Shown here piece by piece: positions 34,959 to 43,476 of a stretch of 64,000 bases of DNA. Positions within the stretch are counted from its first letter, which is position 1. Each line of letters begins with the position of its first letter. A program made the translations under genes and the position numbers. The stretch is from Candidatus Latescibacterota bacterium. Its GTDB lineage: Bacteria > JAAXHH01. Under the pieces are notes generated by a model. That model worked only from the letters and a program-made list of their open reading frames with translations, had not been told where the DNA came from and ran no database searches. Location: assembly GCA_022822725.1 (NCBI GenBank), contig JAJEAN010000007.1:998382-1062381 (forward strand). The letters run 5' to 3'.

Positions 34959-35797
34959 GGTTTTTCTCCCTCGACAATGGGTCCGTAGAACTCTACCCGG
35001 CGGTCTTCCAGACGGTCGAGTTCATAGGCCCTGGCCACGTTCACGATGTGCTTCTCACGGGCGCCGGCAAGGTCCAGGTCGGCGAAGATGATCTCCTCGC
35101 GTGAACGGTCTCCTTCCGCCAGCGTGCGGCCGGTGAAATCGACGATCTTGCTCTGCCCGATGAAATTGGTCCCGCGCTCCCGCCCGACCCGGTTCACGGC
35201 GATGTAATTGACGCGGTTCTCGAAGGCGCGCGTATTGATCACGAATTCGGTGTTGCAGTCCGCGCCGACCGGCCAGTTGGTGGGCAGGGCGATCAGTTCC
35301 GCGTCATGGAGCATCATCACCCGGGCGCTCTCCGGAAACGCCGCATCGTAACAGATGTTCAGGCCGATCCGGCCCACGTCCGATTCGTACACGCGGAAAG
35401 GACGGTCGCCGGGACAAAGAAAGCGGTCGATGCCGAGATAGGGCAGATGGATCTTGCGGTAATGGCCGATCTGACCGTTGGGGGCGATGAAGGCCGCCGT
35501 GTTGTAAACGCTCGACCCGTCCGCCTCCAGCAAGCCCACGACGACGTGGATGTCGAGATCACGGCACCGGCGCTCGAGGCGTTCCGTGTAAGGTCCAGGA
35601 ACGGGTTGGGCGTACGCACGGGCTTCGTCCAGGTCGTTAAAGCAGTACCCGGTCAACGCGCACTCGGGAAACACGGCCAGGTCCGCCCCCTCGCGGGAGG
35701 CCGTCTGCATGGCGTCGAACATACTGGTGAGATTCTGCTCGGGCTGGGCGAGTTTCAGGTCCATCTGCACGCCGGCGACCCGTATGGTGTCTGGCAT
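34955..35797 (-). CDS. carbon-nitrogen hydrolase (nitrilase superfamily)
   Basis: A 280-residue nitrilase-fold amidase with the full catalytic set: Glu45 in LAVFPECALTGY, Lys115 in GHYRKIHLPYLG, and Cys149 in GLNICYDAAFPE. Members hydrolyse amides, carbamoyl groups or nitriles; the best guess is an omega-amidase or N-carbamoyl amide hydrolase, but no substrate evidence is present. A TATAAT element on the minus strand (35833-35838) lies upstream without an evident -35. Confidence 0.92.
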   Translation of the reverse strand: MPDTIRVAGVQMDLKLAQPEQNLTSMFDAMQTASREGADLAVFPECALTGYCFNDLDEARAYAQPVPGPYTERLERRCRDLDIHVVVGLLEADGSSVYNTAAFIAPNGQIGHYRKIHLPYLGIDRFLCPGDRPFRVYESDVGRIGLNICYDAAFPESARVMMLHDAELIALPTNWPVGADCNTEFVINTRAFENRVNYIAVNRVGRERGTNFIGQSKIVDFTGRTLAEGDRSREEIIFADLDLAGAREKHIVNVARAYELDRLEDRRVEFYGPIVEGEKP

Positions 35798-35850
35798 TGC
35801 TCCCCCTGTCTGACTTGGGCGTGTGTTTCGGGATTATACGCCTTCGAGGG

Positions 35851-35887
35851 CCGGAAGTTGCCGGAAGTTGCCGGAAGTTGCCGGAAG
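35851..35887. repeat. 10-bp tandem repeat, nearly four copies
   Basis: ccggaagttg is repeated exactly at 35851, 35861 and 35871, followed by ccggaag. It lies in the 102-bp gap between the sugar isomerase-like gene and the nitrilase-family gene. Confidence 0.93.
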
Positions 35888-35899
35888 GTAACCCTTTCC

Positions 35900-37054
35900 C
35901 TATCCCTGGCCTTTCCGGTACGCCGGCATGGCGCTCAATCCGGTCGCGGAAGGATGGAAGAGCCGGGTCAGGTGGGCTTCGATGACACCCCGGTTGAGAT
36001 CGGGGCGCTCCATGCACGCCACGACCAGTTCGTGGTCCACCTGTTCCGTCATTTCGGCGATCGCCTTCATTCGGTCGATGGAATTGATGAGCGCCTGCCG
36101 GATGGGGATGCGCTCCGGGAAGATGTCGATGCCCATGTAGCCCCGGTAGCCGTACGTCTTCAGCGCGTACATGCCGGCGAAGATCTGCTCGGGTGAAACA
36201 ATGCCGACCTGCAGGTCCTGGTCGTAATTGCCCAGGGGCTGGCTGTTCCAGTGCGTGTGGGCCAGCCGGCCCTGGCGGAGAATGCGGCTCAGGGCATAGG
36301 GGAAGTCCTCGAACCCCATGAGGACATGGCCGAGTTCCGGATTCAGGCCCACGACGGCGTGGCCCGCTTCGATCAGCGCCCGGTTCTCTGGGGCCTGGAG
36401 CCGCTCGTCCACGTTCTGGGCCATCAGGATGCCGTCCGTGGTGTTCCTGTAGATGTTGTTCCCCCGGGGTTCGTAGGGTTTGGGTTCGATGGCCGTCCGG
36501 ACCCCGGGCACGGCGTCCAGCGCCTCGGCCAGGCCCGACTCGAAGAGGTCCCACATGGCGTAGAAATCGGTCCCGAAATTCAACTCGTAGCCGTCTCCGC
36601 CGGGCCACACGACCATGAAGTCCGTGTCCAGTTCCCGGTTCATCCGCAGCGTCTCGATCACCCTGTCGATGGCGGCGCGGCGTGCTTCGGGTACGGGCGA
36701 AGACAGGGAACCGAATTCGAATTGCGCGTCCCAGAAGAGGTTGGGGATCACCGTGATCAACCGCACGCCCGTGTCTTTTTCCAGTTGCTGGTAGAGATGG
36801 GCGTTGTCTTCGTTGATCTCGTTGGGATAGTGGGCCTCGATGCCACACAGGCCGTATTCCGCCATTTCGCCGGCGATGGCCAGGCGATCCTCGATGGAAT
36901 AGGGCTCCATGTAGGCTTCGTGAAACCGGATCTGGGACGGCGAAAAGAACCAGACGCCGGCCGAGATCTTCAGTTCGAGCGGAAACTCCTTGAGGTGGCG
37001 CACGAGTGCATCGCCACTGCGCACCGTTGCCTGGTCCCGCAGGTCTGCGAACAT
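35900..37054 (-). CDS. xylose isomerase-like TIM-barrel protein
   Basis: A 384-residue metal-dependent sugar isomerase/epimerase-type barrel. Likely ligands are the Glu in VRTAIEPKPYEP, the Glu/His of GLNPELGHVLMGFEDF, the His in LAHTHWNSQPLGNYD, and the Asp/Glu of YMGIDIFPERIP. It resembles bacterial xylose isomerase-like proteins of uncertain substrate rather than XylA proper (no TDEFP-type loop). A cttcaggagacggtt ribosome-binding site precedes ATG 37054. It follows phyH by 21 bp, so the two form one unit. Confidence 0.83.
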   Translation of the reverse strand: MFADLRDQATVRSGDALVRHLKEFPLELKISAGVWFFSPSQIRFHEAYMEPYSIEDRLAIAGEMAEYGLCGIEAHYPNEINEDNAHLYQQLEKDTGVRLITVIPNLFWDAQFEFGSLSSPVPEARRAAIDRVIETLRMNRELDTDFMVVWPGGDGYELNFGTDFYAMWDLFESGLAEALDAVPGVRTAIEPKPYEPRGNNIYRNTTDGILMAQNVDERLQAPENRALIEAGHAVVGLNPELGHVLMGFEDFPYALSRILRQGRLAHTHWNSQPLGNYDQDLQVGIVSPEQIFAGMYALKTYGYRGYMGIDIFPERIPIRQALINSIDRMKAIAEMTEQVDHELVVACMERPDLNRGVIEAHLTRLFHPSATGLSAMPAYRKGQG

Positions 37055-37075
37055 AACCGTCTCCTGAAGAAAGCG

Positions 37076-37966
37076 TTAACCCATGGCGAGTCGTTTTTTC
37101 TGCGCTGCAAGCATCTTCTGTTGCCGTGCGACACGTTCGGGCACCAACCGTTCCCGCGGCGCGGCCGGTTTGAAGTCCAGCCGTTCTTTGCCCAACCCCG
37201 AGAGGACGGCCCGTTCCACCGGTGAGAAGTCAAGGGGATCGTCGCGATTGAAATCCATCGGTTCCCTGAGCGCGACCGGAGGATTGGTGATGAAACGTGC
37301 ACGGCCCGACGGGTTACGGGATGCGGAGTGCAGAATGAACGGATGCAACAGCACGACGTCTCCCGCGTTACCCGTGATTTCCACGAAATCCCTGCATTTC
37401 GAAGCCAAATGGCCGAAACCGCCGCTGGGCAAAAGTCCCTGAGGATTTTCGTAGAGATGCCGCGCGACGTGCTGTACCGAATCACAGGCCACGAACGTGC
37501 CGCCGCTTTCGGGTAGTATGTCGGACCATACGACGATTGTCAATAATCCCTGCTCCGGACTGTCCAGGAAGTGCCGGAAGAAATCACCGTCCTTGTGCCA
37601 GCCCTGGCGAAGCGTCTCCGGCGGCTCCCAGACCTCGTCCGCACCGAATGTGAAGTTGATGATGAAACCATCTCCCCAGGAAGGCTGGGTATTCGCCAGG
37701 CGGTCCTCACCGCCCAGCAGGTCGCAGATGGCGCCCCAGGCCCTCGGCGCGGTCTCACGGATCGGAACCCGGTTCATGGCCGGAAGATGTATGCGTGGTT
37801 CCTCCCAGGTCGCGGCGTCGTCAGGATCGTAGCCGAGACGACTGAACGCGAACGCGCGCCAGTCGGCGGCCAGTTCCCGCGAGAAACAGTTCCGCAGGAC
37901 GACATGCCCGCGCCGTATGAAATGGTCTATGTCCGAATCGGACAGCGCACTATAGGTCTTCGTCAT
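37076..37966 (-). CDS. phytanoyl-CoA dioxygenase (PhyH) family protein
   Basis: A 296-residue Fe(II)/2-oxoglutarate-dependent oxygenase fold. The facial triad is H124 and D126 in RQGWHKDGDF, with H213 or H208 in VVLLHPFILHSASRNP; an Arg shortly after (GRARFITN) would bind 2-oxoglutarate. Bacterial relatives hydroxylate many small molecules, so phytanate is unlikely to be the substrate. Paired with a sugar isomerase-like gene downstream, it may act on a sugar derivative. A long 5' leader with a 16-bp repeat (37980-38043) separates it from its strong promoter. Confidence 0.9.
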   Translation of the reverse strand: MTKTYSALSDSDIDHFIRRGHVVLRNCFSRELAADWRAFAFSRLGYDPDDAATWEEPRIHLPAMNRVPIRETAPRAWGAICDLLGGEDRLANTQPSWGDGFIINFTFGADEVWEPPETLRQGWHKDGDFFRHFLDSPEQGLLTIVVWSDILPESGGTFVACDSVQHVARHLYENPQGLLPSGGFGHLASKCRDFVEITGNAGDVVLLHPFILHSASRNPSGRARFITNPPVALREPMDFNRDDPLDFSPVERAVLSGLGKERLDFKPAAPRERLVPERVARQQKMLAAQKKRLAMG

Positions 37967-37979
37967 GATCTCCCCGGGG

Positions 37980-38043
37980 TTGTTCCCGAATGGCGTCGTT
38001 CCCGAATGGGGTTGTTCCCGCCTGGAAATGTTTCCGACTGGAG
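37980..38043. repeat. 16-bp tandem repeat, four copies, in the phyH leader
   Basis: Units at 37980-37995, 37996-38011, 38012-38027 and 38028-38043 follow (t/a)(t/c)gtt(c/t)ccg(a/c)(a/c)tgg. The array lies between the phyH promoter and its start codon, so it would be in the mRNA leader. Confidence 0.88.
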
Positions 38044-38061
38044 TCGAGGTGTTCCATCAAG

Positions 38062-38090
38062 ATAATAGGAGTGAAAAATGAGCCTGTCAA
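38062..38090 (-). promoter_or_regulatory. sigma-70-like promoter for phyH
   Basis: Minus strand: TTGACA (38085-38090), 17-bp spacer, TATTAT (38062-38067). It is about 95 bp upstream of phyH; near-perfect match. Confidence 0.78.
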
Positions 38091-38117
38091 CAGGGAGATC
38101 CAGCTTCAAAAGAGCGC

Positions 38118-38147
38118 TTGACATTCCAGGAGAAATCTCCGTATGTT
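38118..38147 (+). promoter_or_regulatory. sigma-70-like promoter for the UDP-glucuronate decarboxylase-like gene
   Basis: TTGACA at 38118-38123, 18-bp spacer, TATGTT at 38142-38147. The -10 overlaps an in-frame ATG (38143), which means that ATG cannot be the start of a transcript made here; it supports the TTG start at 38203. Confidence 0.65.
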
Positions 38148-38202
38148 CCACCTTTATCCTGCAGGATCAGGTGGCCTTTCACACCACGCAAAGGAAACGT
38201 CC

Positions 38203-39162
38203 TTGCGCATTGTCGTAACCGGTGGTGCGGGTTTTCTGGGATCCCATTTGTGCGACCGTCTGCTGGCGGACGGTCACCGGGTCGTCGCCGTGGACAACCT
38301 GATCACGGGCCGGACCGTGAACATATCCCATATCCTGGATAACGAAGGATTCACCTATCTCCAGCGGGACGTTTCAGAATACCTGGACATCGAGGGCGAG
38401 GTGGACTTCGTCATGCACTTCGCCAGTCCGGCGAGTCCGATCGATTTCGAGCGCGTCCCGATCCAGATACTGAAGGTCGGCGCCCTGGGTACCCACAATG
38501 CCCTCGGCCTGGCCAGGTCCAAGGGTGCGGGCTTCTTCCTCGCGTCCACCTCGGAGGTCTACGGCGATCCCCAGGTCAACCCCCAGCCGGAGAGCTACTG
38601 GGGCAACGTCAATCCCATCGGCGTCAGGGGGGTCTACGACGAGGCCAAGCGCTTCGCGGAGGCCCTGACCATGGCCTACCACCGTAAACACGGCATCGAC
38701 ACGCGGATCGTGCGGATTTTCAACACCTACGGACCCCGGATGAGACCCGCGGACGGCCGCGTCGCGCCGTCCTTCATCACGAAGGCGCTCCGGGGAGAAC
38801 CGCTGACGATCTTCGGGGAGGGACGGCAGACCCGCAGTTTCTGCTACTACGAAGACCTCATGGAAGGCATCGTGCGGCTCATGCAATCCGGCGAGCACGA
38901 TCCGGTGAACATCGGGAACGAGAACGAGATCACCATCCTCGAACTCGCACGCACCATCATCCGTCTATGCGGCTCCGGCAGCGAGATCGTCTTCCGGCCG
39001 CTGCCCCAGGACGATCCCCAGCTGCGTCGCCCCGACACGACAAGGGCGCGGGAGATCCTGGGCTGGAAAGCCGCGGTCTCCCTCGAAGAAGGCATGAAGA
39101 AAACCATCACGTATTTCAGGAATACCTGGCACAAATCCGTGCAGGCACAAAACACTGGATAA
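38203..39162 (+). CDS. NAD-dependent epimerase/dehydratase, UDP-glucuronate decarboxylase-like
   Basis: A 319-residue extended SDR starting at TTG 38203, which yields the canonical beginning [20 protein letters not shown] with aaagga just upstream. The catalytic YxxxK is in [35 protein letters not shown] and [19 protein letters not shown] follow, the pattern of UDP-xylose synthases that decarboxylate UDP-glucuronate to UDP-xylose for surface polysaccharide. dTDP-glucose 4,6-dehydratase relatives look similar but the PRMRPADGR stretch favours the decarboxylase. Eight bp separate its stop from the moxR-like start. Confidence 0.9.
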   Translation: MRIVVTGGAGFLGSHLCDRLLADGHRVVAVDNLITGRTVNISHILDNEGFTYLQRDVSEYLDIEGEVDFVMHFASPASPIDFERVPIQILKVGALGTHNALGLARSKGAGFFLASTSEVYGDPQVNPQPESYWGNVNPIGVRGVYDEAKRFAEALTMAYHRKHGIDTRIVRIFNTYGPRMRPADGRVAPSFITKALRGEPLTIFGEGRQTRSFCYYEDLMEGIVRLMQSGEHDPVNIGNENEITILELARTIIRLCGSGSEIVFRPLPQDDPQLRRPDTTRAREILGWKAAVSLEEGMKKTITYFRNTWHKSVQAQNTG

Positions 39163-39169
39163 CTTTTTT

Positions 39170-40207
39170 ATGTCGCGTTCCCCTGATACGGCAAATCCAA
39201 CCGAAGACGGACCCCAGCAGATCCGCATCGAAGCCTTCCAGGAAGGGCGGGAGAAGATCCTGGCGGAAGTGCGCAAGGTGATCACCGGACAGGAGGTCGT
39301 CCTGGAACAGGTGCTGATCGCCCTGTTCGCGGGAGGGCACTGCCTCGTGACCGGCGTGCCCGGCCTGGCGAAGACCCTGCTCATCAAGACCTTCGCCCAG
39401 GTGCTGGACCTGGAGTTCCGGCGCATCCAGTTCACCCCGGACCTCATGCCGGCCGACATCACCGGGACGGAGATCCTGGAAGAGGACAAGGCCACGGGGC
39501 AGCGTTCGCTGACCTTCATCAAGGGCCCGATCTTCGGCAACATCGTACTGGCTGATGAAATCAACCGGACGCCGCCCAAGACCCAGGCCGCCCTGCTCGA
39601 AGCCATGCAGGAACATCGCGTAACCGCCGGCCGCACGACGTTTCGGCTGGACGTACCTTTCTTCGTCCTCGCCACCCAGAACCCCATCGAGCTGGAAGGG
39701 ACCTATCCCCTGCCCGAGGCACAACTCGACCGGTTCATGTTCAACATCCACATCGAATACCTCGAGGAAGACGACGAGGTCGCCGTGGCCCGGTCGACCA
39801 CCTCCGCCGAGACGGTCTCGGTCGACACCGTCCTGTCGGGCGAGGTGGTCCGGGACTACCAGCGGCTCGTCCGGGAGGTCCTCGTCTCCGAACAGGTTGC
39901 CCGGTATGCCGTCCGCCTGGCTTCCGCGAGCCGGCCATCCGAGGGGGAAGCGCCGGGATTCGTTAAAGACTGGGTTTCCTGGGGGGCCGGCCTGCGCGCC
40001 TCTCAGTACTTGATCCTGGGCGCCAAGGCGCGGGCCCTGCTCGACGGCCGGGGACACGTTTCCTGCGACGACATACGCGCGCTCGCCCACCCGGTCCTGC
40101 GGCACCGGATCCTGACCAATTTCTACGCCGAGGCGGAGAAGATCACCTCCGAGGGCATCGTCGACCGGCTGCTCGAGACCGTACCGGCGCCGCAGTCCGG
40201 CATGTAA
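39170..40207 (+). CDS. MoxR-family AAA ATPase
   Basis: A 345-residue AAA+ chaperone-like ATPase. Walker A is TGVPGLAKT, Walker B is IVLADEINR, the sensor region is FFVLATQNPIELEGTYPLPE, and AQLDRFMFN follows. MoxR proteins act with von Willebrand factor A partners to mature metalloproteins or envelope complexes. The next genes are a DUF58 protein and a BatA-like vWA membrane protein, the standard partners. The last three residues before the stop (SGM) belong to the first unit of the repeat at 40197-40282. Confidence 0.95.
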   Translation: MSRSPDTANPTEDGPQQIRIEAFQEGREKILAEVRKVITGQEVVLEQVLIALFAGGHCLVTGVPGLAKTLLIKTFAQVLDLEFRRIQFTPDLMPADITGTEILEEDKATGQRSLTFIKGPIFGNIVLADEINRTPPKTQAALLEAMQEHRVTAGRTTFRLDVPFFVLATQNPIELEGTYPLPEAQLDRFMFNIHIEYLEEDDEVAVARSTTSAETVSVDTVLSGEVVRDYQRLVREVLVSEQVARYAVRLASASRPSEGEAPGFVKDWVSWGAGLRASQYLILGAKARALLDGRGHVSCDDIRALAHPVLRHRILTNFYAEAEKITSEGIVDRLLETVPAPQSGM

Positions 40208-40282
40208 ACCGGCAACGCAGTCCGGTATGTAACCTGGCACAGCAGTCCGGCATGTAACCGGCAATTGACCCGGCATGTAACG
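40197..40282. repeat. 23-25 bp tandem repeat, four copies, carrying the MoxR stop codon
   Basis: Units start with ccgg(c/t)atgtaa at 40197, 40222, 40247 and 40270. The first unit contains the last codons and the TAA stop of the MoxR gene; each later copy repeats the atgtaa. The array fills the gap to the DUF58 gene. Confidence 0.9.
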
Positions 40283-40307
40283 CTTCATTCCAGCCAATGG
40301 CGCCGCC

Positions 40308-41300
40308 ATGACCGAAGTCCCCCGCTTTCTCGATCCCAGGACCCTCTCCAGCCTCTCTTCCATGGAAATGCGCGCGCGCATCGTGGTCGAAGGGTTCGTA
40401 TCCGGCCTCCACAAGAGCCCGTACCGGGGCTTCGGCGTGGAGTTCGTGGAATACCGGCAGTATACACCGGGCGACGACATCCGGCACGTGGACTGGAAAG
40501 CCGTGGCACGGTCGGACCGGTACTACGTCAAGGAATACGAGGACGAGACGAACCTGCAGTGCCTGGTGCTTCTCGACCGCAGCGCGTCCATGGGATACGG
40601 CGGCCAGAGGTCCGGGCGGTCCCGGTGGTCAGGGCGGTCCAACCGGTCCGGGCCGGCGAGGCAGGCAGGGCAGGACGGGCAGGAAGGGAACACCCCGCCG
40701 ATCGTCGCACTGGACAAGCTCGAATACGGCTCCTACCTGGCGGCTTCCCTTTCCTATCTCATACTGCGGCAGGGGGACGGAGTGGGACTCGTCACCTTCG
40801 ACCGGGCCGTCCACAACTATCTGCCGCCCAGTTCGAAGAACACCCAGTGGCTTGCCATCCACTCGACCCTGGATGAATTGCGCGCGGACGAAGGGACCGA
40901 TTTGGGCAAGCCCCTGCACGAAATCGCCGAATCGATCCCGCGGCGGGGACTGGTCATCCTCATTTCCGATCTGATCCACGACGTCGAGGAGATGATGAAC
41001 GCCCTGATGCACTTTCGCTTCAAGGGCCATGAAGTGCTGGTCTTTCACATCGTCGACCGGGAGGAACTCACCTTCCCGTTCAGCGAGACCGCGCGGTTCG
41101 ACGACCCGGAGACCGGCGAGCGGATCACGGTGGCGCCGTCGGCCATCCGGGAGGACTACCTGGCGGCGGTGGAGGAGTTTATGGAATCGATCAGGACCGG
41201 ATGCGCGAAGATCCAGGTCGATTACGAGCGCATCGAGACCGACCGGCCGCTGGATTTCGCGTTGTTTTCCTATCTGAGCAGGCGCATGGTGAAACGCTAG
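40308..41300 (+). CDS. DUF58 protein with vWA-like domain
   Basis: A 330-residue DUF58 protein, opening PRFLDPRTLSSLSSMEMRAR and then the hallmark GVEFVEYRQYTPGDDIRHVD followed by W. A MIDAS-type DxSxS motif is present (LLDRSASMGYGG). Between the MIDAS and the next strand is an insert rich in Ser, Gly, Arg, Trp and Gln (about residues 100-128) built from 9-bp-type repeats. Cytoplasmic, expected to work with the MoxR ATPase and membrane vWA proteins in the same operon. Confidence 0.93.
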   Translation: MTEVPRFLDPRTLSSLSSMEMRARIVVEGFVSGLHKSPYRGFGVEFVEYRQYTPGDDIRHVDWKAVARSDRYYVKEYEDETNLQCLVLLDRSASMGYGGQRSGRSRWSGRSNRSGPARQAGQDGQEGNTPPIVALDKLEYGSYLAASLSYLILRQGDGVGLVTFDRAVHNYLPPSSKNTQWLAIHSTLDELRADEGTDLGKPLHEIAESIPRRGLVILISDLIHDVEEMMNALMHFRFKGHEVLVFHIVDREELTFPFSETARFDDPETGERITVAPSAIREDYLAAVEEFMESIRTGCAKIQVDYERIETDRPLDFALFSYLSRRMVKR

Positions 41301-41334
41301 GCTTCACCCGCGCATCGCCCCGCTGGTACGTGTC

Positions 41335-43473
41335 ATGGACCTCGCTTTCCTGAACATCACGTTCCTCTTCGGCGCGCTGGGCGCGGCGGTCCCGCTGATC
41401 CTGCACCTGGTGCGAAGGCAACGGGCCGGGATCCACGTATTCAGCATGGTCCGTTTCCTCATCTCGTCCCAACGGGCCATCGTCCGGCAGCAGCGATTCC
41501 GCCGTATACTGCTGTTGCTGCTGCGCATGGCGGCCTGCGCGCTCCTGGCCGTGATCTTCGCGCGGCCATTCCTCCAGGATCAGGAAGAAACAGTCTTCGC
41601 AGGCACCCAGCCTGAAGCGGTGGCCATTCTGGTCGATACTTCCTACAGCATGGGATACGGGAACCGCCTCGCCCTGGCGAGGAGGCGGGCGGTCGAGATC
41701 CTGAACGATCTGCAGACCGGCGACCAGGCGGCGCTGCTGACCTTCGCCGTCCAGGCACGGGTCGTACGAGAACTCGGGACGAACCACGCCGAACTGCCCG
41801 TCCTGCTGGACACCGTGGTCAACACGACTTTCCACGCGACGGACTACGTGGAAGCGCTGCGTGCCGCCGACGACCAGCTGAGCGGGTCGGACTTCGGCCG
41901 TCGAACGGTCTACCTCGTTTCAGATTTCCAGCAGACGGGCTGGAATCCACGGTCCGCAGGATGGAAGCTCAGCCCGGGCGTCCAGCTCCGGATGATCGAC
42001 GTCGGGGACGCTCAGGACGGCAATTCCGCCGTCACCGGCGTGGAGATCCCGGCCGTCACAGGCGTAGAATCCGTGGCTGCACCGGCCCGGTCCGCGGCTG
42101 CGCCGGCCGGGGAGGATCGGGCGCCATCCGGGAATGGGCGTTACCTGGACGTGGCCGTCCGAATCCGGAACTTCGGGCAGACGCCCTTCCGGGACGAGGT
42201 CACGCTCCTGGTCAACGGGATCGAGACCGGAAGGCGGCGCGTCGACATTCCCCCGCACTCCGGCCAGGTGGAGATCTTCCGGCAGGAGTTCGGAGCGGCC
42301 ACGAATACGGGCGAGGTGATCGTGGGGGACGATGGACTCCCGGTGGACAACCGGTTCTACTTCACGGTGAATGCACCGACGCCCGTGCGCGTGCTCTGCC
42401 TGGAGGAAAGATCGCGGCCGAACCGCCCGTCGGAGGCCGCGTACTACCTGTCCCAGGCGCTGTCATTGCGCCGGGACCCGCCGGTCGTCGTGGACGTACG
42501 GTCTCCTGAGTCGCTTAACGCGGTCGATCCGTCGGAATACGACGTGGTCGTCTCGGCCAACCTGTCCGTCCTGCCGAGGGCCGCGAAGGACAGGCTGACC
42601 GGGTACGTGCGATCGGGCGGCAGTCTGATAATCGCCTTGAATCCTGCCGTATCTTCCGGTATATTCAATTCATCCTTCGGCGAACTGTTGCCTGGTCGCA
42701 TAGTATCGCTTTCGTCTCCGGACCTTCCGCGAGACCGGTACAGGCTGCTGACGGACGTGAACTACCAGCACCCCGTCTTCCAGCCCTTTTCCGGTCCCCG
42801 GCACGGTGATTTCGGCACGGTTCGGTTCTACCACACGGCACGGTTCGAACCCGACTCCTCGGCGTCGGTCCCCGCACGTTTCGATGACGGCACCGCCGCC
42901 GTGGCGGAGAAACCACTGGGAAACGGCCGCACGTTCCTGGTCCTTTCCACCTTCGACCTCGCGTGGACCGATTTTCCCATACGGGAGGTGTTCGTTCCTT
43001 TTCTGTACGAGAGTATAGACTACCTGGCCTCCAGGGGAACCATGCAAGAGCGCGGGGCCGGGTTGTACCGCCTGGCGGGGGAGGCCGTCAGACTGCCGGA
43101 CGACGCGCGGCACGTGGAACTTCCATCCGGCGAACAGGTGCAGGTGGAGACGTCCCGATCGGGCAGGAAGCTGTTCACGCAGACGCGGCAACCGGGGTTG
43201 TACCGGGTGCAGTCGGCGGGCGGACAGCAGACCTTCGCGGTTAATCTCGACACCCGTGAATCCGACTTCACCAGGATGGATGCGGAAGCCTTCGCCGCGG
43301 CGCTGATCAATCCCGTGGCCGCGAGTCCGGAAGCACGGGAAACCGAGTCGCAGGCCCGGCTGGTCCGGGATGCCGAAGTAGAACGCCGCCAGGGGCTCTG
43401 GTGGTTCCTGGGATTCACGCTCATCGCCCTGGTTCTCGGCGAGACCCTGCTGGCCAATCGAACGCACAGGTGA
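41335..43473 (+). CDS. BatA/vWA-domain membrane protein
   Basis: A 712-residue protein. Residues 1-80 match the N-terminal BatA module with two membrane segments (LFGALGAAVPLILHLVRRQR; FRRILLLLLRMAACALLAVI). A vWA domain follows (AILVDTSYSMGYGNRLALAR), then a Pro/Ala/Val repeat linker (about 230-265) and beta-rich domains, and a TM near the C-terminus (LWWFLGFTLIALVLGETLL). The bulk is periplasmic. It probably forms the envelope-side partner of MoxR/DUF58. It ends 3 bp before the DUF4175 gene. Confidence 0.9.
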   Translation: MDLAFLNITFLFGALGAAVPLILHLVRRQRAGIHVFSMVRFLISSQRAIVRQQRFRRILLLLLRMAACALLAVIFARPFLQDQEETVFAGTQPEAVAILVDTSYSMGYGNRLALARRRAVEILNDLQTGDQAALLTFAVQARVVRELGTNHAELPVLLDTVVNTTFHATDYVEALRAADDQLSGSDFGRRTVYLVSDFQQTGWNPRSAGWKLSPGVQLRMIDVGDAQDGNSAVTGVEIPAVTGVESVAAPARSAAAPAGEDRAPSGNGRYLDVAVRIRNFGQTPFRDEVTLLVNGIETGRRRVDIPPHSGQVEIFRQEFGAATNTGEVIVGDDGLPVDNRFYFTVNAPTPVRVLCLEERSRPNRPSEAAYYLSQALSLRRDPPVVVDVRSPESLNAVDPSEYDVVVSANLSVLPRAAKDRLTGYVRSGGSLIIALNPAVSSGIFNSSFGELLPGRIVSLSSPDLPRDRYRLLTDVNYQHPVFQPFSGPRHGDFGTVRFYHTARFEPDSSASVPARFDDGTAAVAEKPLGNGRTFLVLSTFDLAWTDFPIREVFVPFLYESIDYLASRGTMQERGAGLYRLAGEAVRLPDDARHVELPSGEQVQVETSRSGRKLFTQTRQPGLYRVQSAGGQQTFAVNLDTRESDFTRMDAEAFAAALINPVAASPEARETESQARLVRDAEVERRQGLWWFLGFTLIALVLGETLLANRTHR

Positions 43474-43476
43474 CCC

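Noticed and set aside
40197-40282. Array of 23-25 bp repeats as a mini-CRISPR
   Set aside because: Units abut without spacers, diverge from each other, include the MoxR stop codon, and no cas gene is in the window.
42836-42860. ggttcgaaccc-like sequence resembling a tRNA T-arm
   Set aside because: It lies in frame inside the BatA-like gene (TARFEPDSS) and no acceptor stem, anticodon arm or CCA end is present. The gattcgaacc near 50449 in the OPT gene was rejected for the same reason.
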